Shown here one piece after another: positions 1-7,035 of a stretch of DNA of 18,717 nucleotides; position 1 is the first letter of the stretch; every line of letters begins with the position of its first letter. Made by a program: the position numbers and the translations under genes. The notes under the pieces are model-generated. The model made no database searches. It saw only the letters and a program-made list of their open reading frames with translations, and was not told the DNA's origin. This DNA is from Bacteroidales bacterium. GTDB taxonomy: Bacteria > Bacteroidota > Bacteroidia > Bacteroidales > VadinHA17. The DNA is taken from assembly GCA_029935275.1 (NCBI GenBank), contig JAOZKQ010000010.1, forward strand, positions 1-18,717. The letters are read 5' to 3'.

Positions 1-253
1 GAGTAATAAAAAGTGCATCCGGAATACGGTTATAGCTATTCAACAAAAAAGGAATTGAACCATGACCGGCATCAATCATCAATTCATATTCAAGATGGTT
101 CCGGGTCTTTGACTCATGATTAAATCGCATTAAGGAAAATGAGGCATTTTCATATTCATGCTTTCCTGAATGAGAATAAAAAGGATGTACCTGTCCAATA
201 GGTACCGGCCAGGCATTTCCCCTGCCATTAATCCTGAGGAACCAATTATCCAT
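1..253 (-). CDS. MBL-fold metallo-hydrolase, N-terminal part (cut by window edge)
   Basis: Only the first 84 codons are inside the window; the gene runs off the left edge. The frame opens with ATG at 253-251, 12 bases after the stop of the S46 peptidase gene, and stays open to base 1. The translation starts MDNWFLRINGRGNAWPVPIG. Residues 58-61 (LMID) followed by AGHGS, then IPDALFIT at 77-84, match the strand that precedes the metal-binding HxHxDH motif in RNase Z/PhnP-like members of the metallo-beta-lactamase superfamily. The partial last codon begins with C, as expected for the first His. The metal motif itself lies outside the window, so the subfamily and substrate cannot be read. It is probably the last or a late gene of the cluster that begins with the DUF2520 gene. 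No Shine-Dalgarno sequence is seen. Confidence 0.72.
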   Translation of the reverse strand, partial: MDNWFLRINGRGNAWPVPIGQVHPFYSHSGKHEYENASFSLMRFNHESKTRNHLEYELMIDAGHGSIPFLLNSYNRIPDALFIT

Positions 254-265
254 ATTCTATTACAA

Positions 266-2434
266 TTATTCCACAAGATCCATTTCGTCCAGAAGGTATC
301 CTGCCCCTGCAAATTTATCAATCAAAAAAAGCACGTACCTGATATCCAATGAAATATTTCTACACTGATCAGGGTTAAACATCAGGTCACTCATAACCCC
401 TTCCCAGGCACGGTCAAAATTCACGCCAACCAACTGGCCCTCAGCATTTACGACAGGACTACCCGAGTTCCCTCCTGTAGTATGATTAGTAGCAATAAAA
501 CAAACATGCATCTCCCCATTCTCAGCATATTGTCCAAAATCGCCTGACTTATACAGTTCTTTCAATTTATCAGGTACATCATAGTCATATATCTGAGGAT
601 TGTCCTTTTCAATAATACCCTTAAGGGTAGTATAATACTTGAAATTTACAGCATCCTTTGGAATGTATCCTTTCACACTCCCATAACTTAGACGAAGTGT
701 GAAGTTCGCATCTGAATAAAATATTTTATCCTTTTGATATTCCATTTGAGCAGCCATATACTTCCTGTTAAGTGACTTTAATTCCAGGGAAAGTCGACTA
801 TATTCAGGATATATTTTACCCTTCATCAGGTCATCAGCACTTTCAAAGATTTGAAATACAGGATCATTTTTCAACTTCTTTAGTTTGGATTTTACAGGAT
901 TATTCAAAATTTCCAATAAAAAATCTTCATTAAAAAAACTTGTTTTCTTATAAACACTCTCCATATATTTACCATAGTCATCATTAAATTTTGAATGAAT
1001 ATTTATAAAAACAGACGGTTGGAACTCAGCTGGCATGTTTTCCCCACACTTCTTCATTAAAGCAACAAATAATTTTTTGTCGGTTGACAGATTATAATCT
1101 TTAAAGAAGCCTTCTGTCAAGCTTATAAGCTGGCTGGCAGCACTGCTAACCTTCTCAGGACTATCCTCATTTTCAACGAGATCAATCAGGTTCGCAAATT
1201 TTGAAGAAAATGAAACCAGTTCTGCACCATTCCTGAAAAATACTTCATTGATATAATCTCTAGCCAGGCGATATCTTCCCAAATCATTGTAAACATTTCT
1301 GTAATCTGGTAACAGAGTTCCATATTTCTTCTGGCTTGCAGGGTCTGACGCCACCCAAGCCATAAATCCATTTTCAAAAGCTTGTTTCTTTGCAATGGCA
1401 TCAAGCTTATCCAGCCCATTAATTTCACCAATCCATCGTTTCCAGGAATTACTTACAGAAGCATATTTAGAAGAATACTGAATACGAACTTTAGGATCTG
1501 CTGACATATCTGCATTCATTAGCTCAAGCTTCTTATCCCTGATATCAATCAGTTTTGGATAAACCTCTTTTGTTAGCATTTTAATATGGTAGGAGGGCAC
1601 ATATTCATAGGTACTCCCGGGATAACCGAAAACCATAGTAAAATCATCAGGGTGGATACCTTTTAATGATATTGGGAAAAACTTCACAGGCTCATAAGGT
1701 ACATTGTCCGGAGAGAATTCGGCAGGTTCATTATTCTTATTAGCATAAATACGGAATAATGAAAAATCCCCGGTATGACGAGGCCACATCCAGTTATCCG
1801 TATCTCCCCCAAATTTCCCAATAGAGGAAGGTGGGGCACCGACAAACCTGACATCCCTAAACACCTCCTCAACAAACAGAAAATATTGATTTCCAGCAAA
1901 AAATGGCTCAATATGTGCACTAAAGTGTGAATTATTTACTGCCTCAGTTATTATTTTTTGATTATTCTCACTTATTCTTTCCTCTCGTTCCTTTTCGCTC
2001 ATTCCACTATTTATTCCTTCTAAAGATTTACCTGTAACATCCTCCATCCACTTTAAAAAGGTTACTTTCAATCCGGGATTAGGTAATTCCTCCTTGTGGG
2101 ACATAGCCCAAAATCCATTAGTAAGGTAATCATGCTCCACTGTTGAATGCTTTTGAATGCTTCTGTAGCCACAGTGATGGTTTGTTAATAGCAATCCCTC
2201 AGCAGAAATCAATTCGGCAGTGCATCCCCCACCAAATATCATAACTGCATCCTTCATGCTTGCTTTGTTTACACTATAAATATCTTCAGCGCTAAGCTTT
2301 AATCCCTTTTCCTGCATTTCCTGAATATTCAGTTTCTCAATCAGCATTGGGATCCACATTCCCTCGTCTCCAAAGACAGGGAAAAATGAAACAAATGCAA
2401 TAATCCAAATGAATAATAATTTTCTTCTTATCAT
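266..2434 (-). CDS. S46 family dipeptidyl-peptidase, DPP11-like (Asp/Glu-specific predicted)
   Basis: This is a 722-residue exported serine peptidase that removes dipeptides from the N-termini of oligopeptides, in the periplasm or at the outer membrane. I place the start at 2434 rather than at the upstream in-frame ATG at 2473. The internal start gives a clean signal peptide (MIRRK, hydrophobic stretch, VFG then DEGMW) and avoids overlapping the Maf gene. Mature S46 proteins begin with a similar DEGMW. The trypsin-like triad is visible: His87 in TNHHCGY, Asp223 in RHTGDFS, Ser657 in GGNSGSP. Spacing agrees with known S46 enzymes. Arg675 lies 18 residues after the catalytic Ser, in NFDRAWEG. 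That matches Arg673 of Porphyromonas DPP11, which reads acidic P1 residues; DPP7 has Gly there. The DPP11 assignment is inferred from that residue. The gene sits 16 bases after the Maf stop. Confidence 0.93.
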   Translation of the reverse strand: MIRRKLLFIWIIAFVSFFPVFGDEGMWIPMLIEKLNIQEMQEKGLKLSAEDIYSVNKASMKDAVMIFGGGCTAELISAEGLLLTNHHCGYRSIQKHSTVEHDYLTNGFWAMSHKEELPNPGLKVTFLKWMEDVTGKSLEGINSGMSEKEREERISENNQKIITEAVNNSHFSAHIEPFFAGNQYFLFVEEVFRDVRFVGAPPSSIGKFGGDTDNWMWPRHTGDFSLFRIYANKNNEPAEFSPDNVPYEPVKFFPISLKGIHPDDFTMVFGYPGSTYEYVPSYHIKMLTKEVYPKLIDIRDKKLELMNADMSADPKVRIQYSSKYASVSNSWKRWIGEINGLDKLDAIAKKQAFENGFMAWVASDPASQKKYGTLLPDYRNVYNDLGRYRLARDYINEVFFRNGAELVSFSSKFANLIDLVENEDSPEKVSSAASQLISLTEGFFKDYNLSTDKKLFVALMKKCGENMPAEFQPSVFINIHSKFNDDYGKYMESVYKKTSFFNEDFLLEILNNPVKSKLKKLKNDPVFQIFESADDLMKGKIYPEYSRLSLELKSLNRKYMAAQMEYQKDKIFYSDANFTLRLSYGSVKGYIPKDAVNFKYYTTLKGIIEKDNPQIYDYDVPDKLKELYKSGDFGQYAENGEMHVCFIATNHTTGGNSGSPVVNAEGQLVGVNFDRAWEGVMSDLMFNPDQCRNISLDIRYVLFLIDKFAGAGYLLDEMDLVE

Positions 2435-2450
2435 ATTCAATAAGTTTAAT

Positions 2451-3038
2451 TTAAAAATTCTTAATTTCAGCATATAAACTATGTAAAGGTAAACCCATTA
2501 CATTAAAAAATGAGCCCTCTATCCTATCAACCCCAATGTAACCAATCCATTCCTGAATTCCATAAGCACCAGCTTTATCATAAGGTTGATACTTACTCAG
2601 GTAAAACTTTATTTCCTCTTCAGATAAGTTACTAAAGTAAACATCAGTAGTAGAAGAAAACACATGTTCCTTAAGCTGGGATTTTAAGCAAACACCTGTG
2701 ATTACAGTATGTTTGTTCCCAGACAGGTTACTTAGCATTTCAAAGGCTTCCTCATAATTTTTCGGTTTATTCAAAATTTTATTCTCACATAAAACCACCG
2801 TATCTGCAGTAATCAGGATCGTTTCGGGCCTTAGTTGCTCTGAATAATTTTTCGCCTTTTTTCTTGCCAAAAATGAAGGAACATCAAAAAGATCAAGATC
2901 AGTGGGATAATCTTCTACTATATCAGGAGGCTGTACTATTTCATAAGGAATATTAAGCCCTTTTATCAGGTCTTGTCTTCTTGGTGAACCGGATGCCAGT
3001 AAAATCTTAATTTCCTGTAATTGTGCTAAAGATCTCAT
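2451..3038 (-). CDS. maf: Maf family nucleoside triphosphate pyrophosphatase (YhdE type)
   Basis: The product is a 195-residue cytoplasmic enzyme that hydrolyses non-canonical or excess nucleoside triphosphates to monophosphate and pyrophosphate. The family signature ASGSPRR is at 15-21, the general-base Asp79 is in TADTVV, and LNKPKN follows at 89-94. KAGAYGIQ at 155-162 marks the YhdE subfamily (dTTP/UTP-type); the YceF subfamily has KAGSFKSEG at this point. The conserved C-terminal block IEGSFFNVMGLP is at 173-184. Length is normal for the family. Family members have been linked to septum inhibition and housecleaning of modified nucleotides. It lies 48 bases after the UbiA gene and 16 bases before the S46 gene, so it is probably cotranscribed with both. 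Substrate preference is inferred from the motif only. Confidence 0.93.
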   Translation of the reverse strand: MRSLAQLQEIKILLASGSPRRQDLIKGLNIPYEIVQPPDIVEDYPTDLDLFDVPSFLARKKAKNYSEQLRPETILITADTVVLCENKILNKPKNYEEAFEMLSNLSGNKHTVITGVCLKSQLKEHVFSSTTDVYFSNLSEEEIKFYLSKYQPYDKAGAYGIQEWIGYIGVDRIEGSFFNVMGLPLHSLYAEIKNF

Positions 3039-3086
3039 TTTCTATTTTGTCTGTCCATAAAGCCCGGTGTCCACATCAAGCTCAAT

Positions 3087-4067
3087 TCAATGCATAAATA
3101 TATAGCTTGCAATACCAGCATATCCTATACCCGCAAGCATAATTATCTTTGTAAAGTTGCTCAAATCATGGAACCCTTTTGAAGTTTCTGTACGAATAAG
3201 CCTAATTGCAAGAATAATCATTGGCAAAATAATTACCAGAGCAATATAAATTAAAGAAATTCCGGTTTTTAAATATAAAAACCCAACAAAAACAAGAGCC
3301 AAAATGGTTAAAGATATTAATGTCAGTACCATAATCTTTGCACCCTTTAGGCCCAATACCACCGGAACTGACCTTCTTCCAAAGGCTTTATCACCCTTAA
3401 AATCTTCCATATCTTTAATCAATTCACGGATCAATGTAAGAAAGAAAGCAAAAAAAGAGAAGCCTCCAATCCATGCCACAATTGGGAATAAGCTTATCTT
3501 ATAATCCACTAAAACTGATGTATATTCTTTTAACAGAGGTTGAATTTCAAATGCTGCAACCATAAAAGGCACCATTCCTGTTAAAAAAGCCACCAGCAAA
3601 TTTCCGATCAGAAATTGCCGTTTATAAGTGGTTGAATAAAACCATAAAAGCCCTGTTACAAAGACAAAGACGAAACCAAAAAATGGTTTGCCAATACTAA
3701 AAGAAACATAAAACCCAAAACCTATACCTATGGTATTCAATACTATATGAATAGCCATAACCATGCGACGTGAAAGTGTTTTGCCAACCACTACTCGGCC
3801 GGGTCGGTTGATCAGATCAGTTTTTGTATCAAAATAATCATTTATCACATATCCGGCAGCCGTTATTAAGCAGGTCGCAAGTACCAGACACAAAAACTGA
3901 AAATCAGTCATTTGCATACTTAGTTCAGGTACTTTTAAAATATCATTTCCGTAGGATACATCTATACTTTTGAGGATTGGATTCAAAATAGCATACCTCA
4001 TCAGGTACTGTGTAGCAGCAATTATGAGCAAGTTTTTAATCCTTATCAATCGAAAAAAAGGCTTCAT
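3087..4067 (-). CDS. UbiA-family membrane prenyltransferase
   Basis: This is a 326-residue integral membrane protein with about eight to nine hydrophobic helices. Both Asp-rich motifs of the UbiA superfamily are present: NDYFDTKTD at 76-84 and DMEDFKGD at 219-226. These bind Mg2+ and the prenyl diphosphate. The conserved NRPGR follows the first motif. Such enzymes transfer an isoprenoid chain to an aromatic ring or a polar acceptor. Bacteroidota homologues are often labelled geranylgeranylglycerol-phosphate geranylgeranyltransferase by similarity to the archaeal lipid enzyme, but the acceptor here cannot be read from sequence. There is no evidence for MenA specifically. The gene begins 25 bases after the KdsC-like gene and is probably in the same operon. 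The N-terminal RLIRIKNL is typical of the family and supports the chosen start. Confidence 0.88.
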   Translation of the reverse strand: MKPFFRLIRIKNLLIIAATQYLMRYAILNPILKSIDVSYGNDILKVPELSMQMTDFQFLCLVLATCLITAAGYVINDYFDTKTDLINRPGRVVVGKTLSRRMVMAIHIVLNTIGIGFGFYVSFSIGKPFFGFVFVFVTGLLWFYSTTYKRQFLIGNLLVAFLTGMVPFMVAAFEIQPLLKEYTSVLVDYKISLFPIVAWIGGFSFFAFFLTLIRELIKDMEDFKGDKAFGRRSVPVVLGLKGAKIMVLTLISLTILALVFVGFLYLKTGISLIYIALVIILPMIILAIRLIRTETSKGFHDLSNFTKIIMLAGIGYAGIASYIFMH

Positions 4068-4092
4068 CCTGTTATGATGTAATTAATAAATA

Positions 4093-4614
4093 TTACCAAC
4101 GAAAAGCATCCCCGTCCATCCATTTATTATGTAAACGTAAGACCTGTTCAATGATATCCCGCACACAACCATCTCCGCCATTCAAATTTGAAATGTATTT
4201 GGAAATTTGTTTAATCTCTGTAACAGCATCTGCTGGACAAGTTGGAAATCCAACCATTCTCATCACCTCATAATCAGGAAGATCATCTCCCATATAAAGT
4301 ACATTTTCAGGATCTAAGCCATATTTATAAATAAAATCATTAAAATTATCAATTTTAATAAATGAACCCAAATAAATGTCGGTAACCCCCAGACTTTTAA
4401 ATCTCATTTTCACAGCTGCAGTATTTCCTCCTGTTATAATAGCAATCGGATATTCTTTTTTAACAGCCAGTTGTATAGCATAACCATCTTTTATATTAAC
4501 TGTCCGCATAGGTTCCCCTGTTGGGTGAAGTGGCATAGTCTGACTTGACAAAACACCATCAACATCAAAAGCAAAAGCCTTCACTTTCCTTAATTCCTCT
4601 TTAAAATTACTCAT
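4093..4614 (-). CDS. KdsC-like HAD phosphatase (probable KDO 8-phosphate phosphatase)
   Basis: A 173-residue cytoplasmic HAD-superfamily phosphatase of the short, capless C0 class to which KdsC belongs. Motif I is FDVDGVL at 16-22, with nucleophile Asp17 and acid/base Asp19. Motif II is ITGG at 60-63, the motif III Lys is probably Lys87, and motif IV is MGDDLPD at 108-114. NIKDGYAI at 40-47, CPADA at 126-130 and GGDGCVRD at 146-153 are hallmarks of KdsC, which removes phosphate from 3-deoxy-D-manno-octulosonate 8-phosphate in lipopolysaccharide core synthesis. No other KDO gene is in the window, so the pathway role rests on family similarity. A related sugar phosphatase is the main alternative. 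It is 27 bases downstream of the DUF2520 gene and 25 bases upstream of the UbiA gene. Confidence 0.87.
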   Translation of the reverse strand: MSNFKEELRKVKAFAFDVDGVLSSQTMPLHPTGEPMRTVNIKDGYAIQLAVKKEYPIAIITGGNTAAVKMRFKSLGVTDIYLGSFIKIDNFNDFIYKYGLDPENVLYMGDDLPDYEVMRMVGFPTCPADAVTEIKQISKYISNLNGGDGCVRDIIEQVLRLHNKWMDGDAFRW

Positions 4615-4641
4615 TCGTTCAATTCAACTAAATTCGCGATA

Positions 4642-5433
4642 TTATTTATTATTTTTTCCGGATGAAATAATATCCTCCGTCATCAATTCATAAATTTTTT
4701 TGTATTGAGGCAAGAAAGATAACAAATCTAAATGCCTTTTAATAACCAGCTGATCATTTCTTGCAGCCGGTCCGGTTTGAGCTACATCAGGAGGAAGGTC
4801 ATTTATTTTATTTGCTGTTTCTTGGATGAGTGGCCGAATAAGGTCAAATGGAAGATCCGCACCCCTCAATATTTCTAAAGATACCGTATATAAATGGTTT
4901 ACAAAATTACAAGTAAATACAGCTGCAATATGCAATTTTCTGCGTTGATCAGTATTTAAAAAATATATTTCTGATGTAAGAGCCTCTGCAAAATCAAATA
5001 ATATTTGCTTTGTAATTTCATCACTTGCTTCAATACAAACAGGAATTTGCATAAAATCGACCTCCCGCTCTTTACTGAAAGTCTGAACAGGATAAAGGAC
5101 ACCATAAGTCTCCGATAAACCAGCAAGCATGCCTAAATCCAAACTACCTGATGTATGCACAACAATCCTTCCGGAAAGATTAAATCCATCTATAAACTCA
5201 CCTAGCGCATCATCGGCTAAAGCAAAAATATAAATATCACCGTCCTTTAAAATCTCCGATTTTAATGTAGTAAAGCTACATCCAAGCAGGTTGCCAAGCC
5301 TTCCTGCTGACCTTTCTGTCCGACTGTAAACCTGAACCACATTAAACCCTGCATTTTTAATTGCTGGAGCCAACTGAGATGCCAGATTACCGGCACCTAT
5401 CATTACAACTTTTGAAATTTTTACTTTCCCCAT
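4642..5433 (-). CDS. Rossmann-like and DUF2520 domain protein
   Basis: The product is a 263-residue predicted cytoplasmic NAD(P)-binding protein. The N-terminal Rossmann half has the dinucleotide loop IGAGNLA at 12-18, the second strand ending in YSR at 36-38, and ALADDAL at 71-77. HTSGS at 93-97 and YPVQTFS at 114-120 follow. The C-terminal helical half carries LHIAAVFTCNFVNH at 167-180 and TGPAARND at 220-227, the DUF2520 signature. The layout resembles pyrroline-5-carboxylate reductase and 6-phosphogluconate dehydrogenase relatives, but the substrate and reaction are unknown. It is the first gene of the six-gene run ending in the MBL hydrolase, with a 196-base gap upstream that probably holds the promoter. 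Confidence 0.88.
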   Translation of the reverse strand: MGKVKISKVVMIGAGNLASQLAPAIKNAGFNVVQVYSRTERSAGRLGNLLGCSFTTLKSEILKDGDIYIFALADDALGEFIDGFNLSGRIVVHTSGSLDLGMLAGLSETYGVLYPVQTFSKEREVDFMQIPVCIEASDEITKQILFDFAEALTSEIYFLNTDQRRKLHIAAVFTCNFVNHLYTVSLEILRGADLPFDLIRPLIQETANKINDLPPDVAQTGPAARNDQLVIKRHLDLLSFLPQYKKIYELMTEDIISSGKNNK

Positions 5434-5452
5434 ATCTGGATAGAATACATAG

Positions 5453-5460
5453 TAAAAATA
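5453..5460 (-). promoter_or_regulatory. possible -7 promoter box for the DUF2520 gene cluster
   Basis: On the minus strand this reads TATTTTTA, one mismatch from the Bacteroidota -7 consensus TAnnTTTG, 19 bases before the ATG at 5433. No convincing -33 TTTG lies at the usual spacing; the nearest TTTA is 16 bases upstream. The region is very AT-rich, so chance matches are easy. Confidence 0.25.
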
Positions 5461-5572
5461 GTTGATTTTTATGAAATAAACGGAATAAAATCCAGTCTAT
5501 TCAAAAAAGCCAATATTAAGCTGAGTTCTGTATAAGGAATTCAGGTTATTAATTTTTTGTAAGTAAATATTT

Positions 5573-5604
5573 AAAAAATAATTATGGATACTGAGCAGCA
5601 TCCA
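5573..5604 (-). terminator. intrinsic terminator after the lipoprotein gene
   Basis: On the minus strand TGGATGCT, loop GCTC, AGTATCCA (5604 to 5585) forms an 8-bp stem with one G-U pair. The spacer TAATTA is followed by six T at 5578-5573. It lies 26 bases after the lipoprotein stop codon. The same hairpin is followed on the plus strand by six T at 5605-5610, so it could work in both directions. Confidence 0.65.
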
Positions 5605-5629
5605 TTTTTTGGACAAGGGAGGAAGTAAA

Positions 5630-6007
5630 CTAATGACCAAACTCGTTTAACTCAATCCTTTCTATTATTAAAACATATGAAGGCATATAATAATAGGAGC
5701 TCTGATTCATCTGTGCCATACAATCGTCCTTAACAGAACCCCAAATCAACACATCATCACCAGAATCAAACTCCACAACCTTATCCCATATTAAGTCAGG
5801 ATCACAAATGGTAAAATTTGCCTGAACGTATTTAGACCTCCATAAAACCTGTTTCGTTGCCTCATCGTACAATATAGTACCCGGTTCTTCTGTAAGTTTG
5901 AATTTTTCTGCCCCATCACAGCCACACTTATCCTTTTCACAACTATTATTAAGTGATGCTGAAAAAATAAGAACAACAACCAAGCCAAGGCGTACAAGCT
6001 TTTTCAT
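5630..6007 (-). CDS. probable lipoprotein of unknown function
   Basis: This is a 125-residue protein I do not recognise. It begins MKKLVRLGLVVVLIFSASL, a classic basic and hydrophobic signal, followed by NNSCEKDK. Cys23 is the likely lipidated residue, although -3 and -2 are both Asn, which is a poor lipobox; a signal peptidase I protein is the alternative. The acidic residues after Cys resemble Bacteroidota surface-export signals. The mature part has further cysteines at 28, 30, 68 and 96 (CGCDG, TICDPD, DDCMAQ) and ends in beta-prone segments (YVLIIERIEL). It stands alone, with 221 bases upstream and its own terminator downstream, between the ETF operon and the DUF2520 cluster. There is no Shine-Dalgarno motif. 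The leader and clean codon structure support a real gene; no function can be assigned. Confidence 0.78.
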   Translation of the reverse strand: MKKLVRLGLVVVLIFSASLNNSCEKDKCGCDGAEKFKLTEEPGTILYDEATKQVLWRSKYVQANFTICDPDLIWDKVVEFDSGDDVLIWGSVKDDCMAQMNQSSYYYMPSYVLIIERIELNEFGH

Positions 6008-6018
6008 ATATCAATTAT

Positions 6019-6042
6019 TAAGTAAATTTAATCTGTTACTTA
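6019..6042. repeat. 7-bp inverted repeat in the lipoprotein leader
   Basis: TAAGTAA at 6019-6025 and TTACTTA at 6036-6042 are perfect inverted copies with a 10-base loop, ending 11 bases before the ATG at 6007. It could be a leader hairpin affecting translation or an operator half-site pair. In DNA this AT-rich it may be chance. Confidence 0.3.
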
Positions 6043-6094
6043 TAAGAATACATTCGTACCTTTTTTGTCTTTCTGAGAAAACAACATAAAATGG

Positions 6095-6109
6095 CACATT
6101 TATAATGTG
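6095..6109. repeat. compact 6-bp palindrome upstream of the lipoprotein gene
   Basis: CACATT, TAT, AATGTG is a perfect 6-bp inverted repeat with a 3-base centre, about 88 bases before the lipoprotein start. The symmetry suits a dimeric regulator or a small hairpin. The half-sites point opposite to the CRP/FNR type TGTGA-N6-TCACA, so I do not call that site. Confidence 0.25.
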
Positions 6110-6166
6110 ATTTACTTCAATAATAATGCCACAAATTACAGATCGGTACAAAATAACTTTTTCTTT

Positions 6167-6216
6167 CAGAATTTTCCTAATATTCTATGTCTAAATTAGC
6201 ATTCAAAGAAATTCTG
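6167..6216. repeat. nested inverted repeats after the CCG gene
   Basis: CAGAATTT (6167-6174) pairs with AAATTCTG (6209-6216); inside it CTAAT (6177-6181) pairs with ATTAG (6195-6199). It starts 12 bases past the CCG-protein stop codon. There is no U-tract after it on the minus strand, so it is not a standard intrinsic terminator, but it could be a 3' end stabiliser for the ETF operon transcript. This is weak evidence in AT-rich sequence. Confidence 0.25.
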
Positions 6217-6228
6217 CATAGCTGGTTT

Positions 6229-7029
6229 CTATAAATTCAGTGACATTGTTACAAGTTCAGCAATATCATAAATTTTCACCTGTTCCTCTTCGTTTTTATA
6301 CTTAAGGCCATCTGTTAACATAACCATACAATAAGGGCAGGCAGTTGCTATCAAATTAGCTCCTGTATCCAGGGCTTCTTCAGTTCTTTCAATAAATATC
6401 TCCTTATCCCCCTTTTCAGCTTCTTTGAACATCTGACCTCCGCCAGCACCACAGCATAATGCATAACTTTTATTTCTGGTCATTTCCACCCTATTCTCAA
6501 TCAAACTATCCAAAACAAATCTTGGGGCTCTATATTCTTCATTCGCTCTACCCAAATAACAAGGATCATGATAAGTTAGTTTTTTTCCTTCAAAAAAAGA
6601 TTGATTTAAGTTAAGTTTCCCTGAGTTTATCTGTTCCTGCAGAAATTGTGTATGATGTATTACGTCATAATTTCCACCCAAATCAGGATATTCATTTTTA
6701 AAGCAATTATAAACATGAGGGTCACAAGTTATAATTCGTTTTACCTCATAAGTATTCATCACTTCAATGTTCATCAAAGCCTGCATTTGAAAAAGCATTT
6801 CATTACCGGCACGTCTGACAACATCACCACTTGAAGATTCTTCAGTACCCAAAACAGCAAAATCAACTCTCAGGAAGTCAAGAATTTTAACAAAAGCCCT
6901 GGTCACATTTTTATACCTGTCGTCAAATGCCCCAGCGCTACCCACCCAAAATAAATACTCCGGTCTGTGCCCACTTGAATATACATCAGACATAAGAGGA
7001 ACTTTTACTTTTTTCTTTTGTACTTCCAT
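6229..7029 (-). CDS. CCG-domain (HdrB/GlpC-like) Fe-S protein with degenerate N-terminal module
   Basis: This 266-residue cytoplasmic protein has two CCG (cysteine-rich) modules, related to HdrB/HdrD of heterodisulfide reductase and to GlpC/LutA. The C-terminal module is complete: HDPCYLGR (Cys157), LCCGAGGG (Cys192, Cys193) and ACPYC (Cys231, Cys234), enough for one Fe-S cluster. The N-terminal module keeps the framework (FWVGSAGAFDDR, RRAGNE, FKNEYPDLGG) but the usual cysteines are replaced: Ser31, Ser66, Asp103 and Val106. Only off-register Cys102 and Cys109 remain nearby. It follows the membrane Fe-S gene by 6 bases and is the last gene of the ETF operon. The context suggests electron transfer between ETF and the membrane quinone pool. 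The family and context are clear; the reaction is inferred. Confidence 0.88.
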   Translation of the reverse strand: MEVQKKKVKVPLMSDVYSSGHRPEYLFWVGSAGAFDDRYKNVTRAFVKILDFLRVDFAVLGTEESSSGDVVRRAGNEMLFQMQALMNIEVMNTYEVKRIITCDPHVYNCFKNEYPDLGGNYDVIHHTQFLQEQINSGKLNLNQSFFEGKKLTYHDPCYLGRANEEYRAPRFVLDSLIENRVEMTRNKSYALCCGAGGGQMFKEAEKGDKEIFIERTEEALDTGANLIATACPYCMVMLTDGLKYKNEEEQVKIYDIAELVTMSLNL

Positions 7030-7035
7030 TCTTCT

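Noticed and set aside
130..321. 63-codon open frame on the minus strand
   Set aside because: It overlaps the end of the S46 gene and the start of the MBL gene in another frame and has no recognisable features; the MBL frame fits the family.
2435..2473. Upstream ATG for the S46 peptidase
   Set aside because: It would put 13 residues before the signal peptide and overlap the Maf gene; the ATG at 2434 gives a normal signal peptide.
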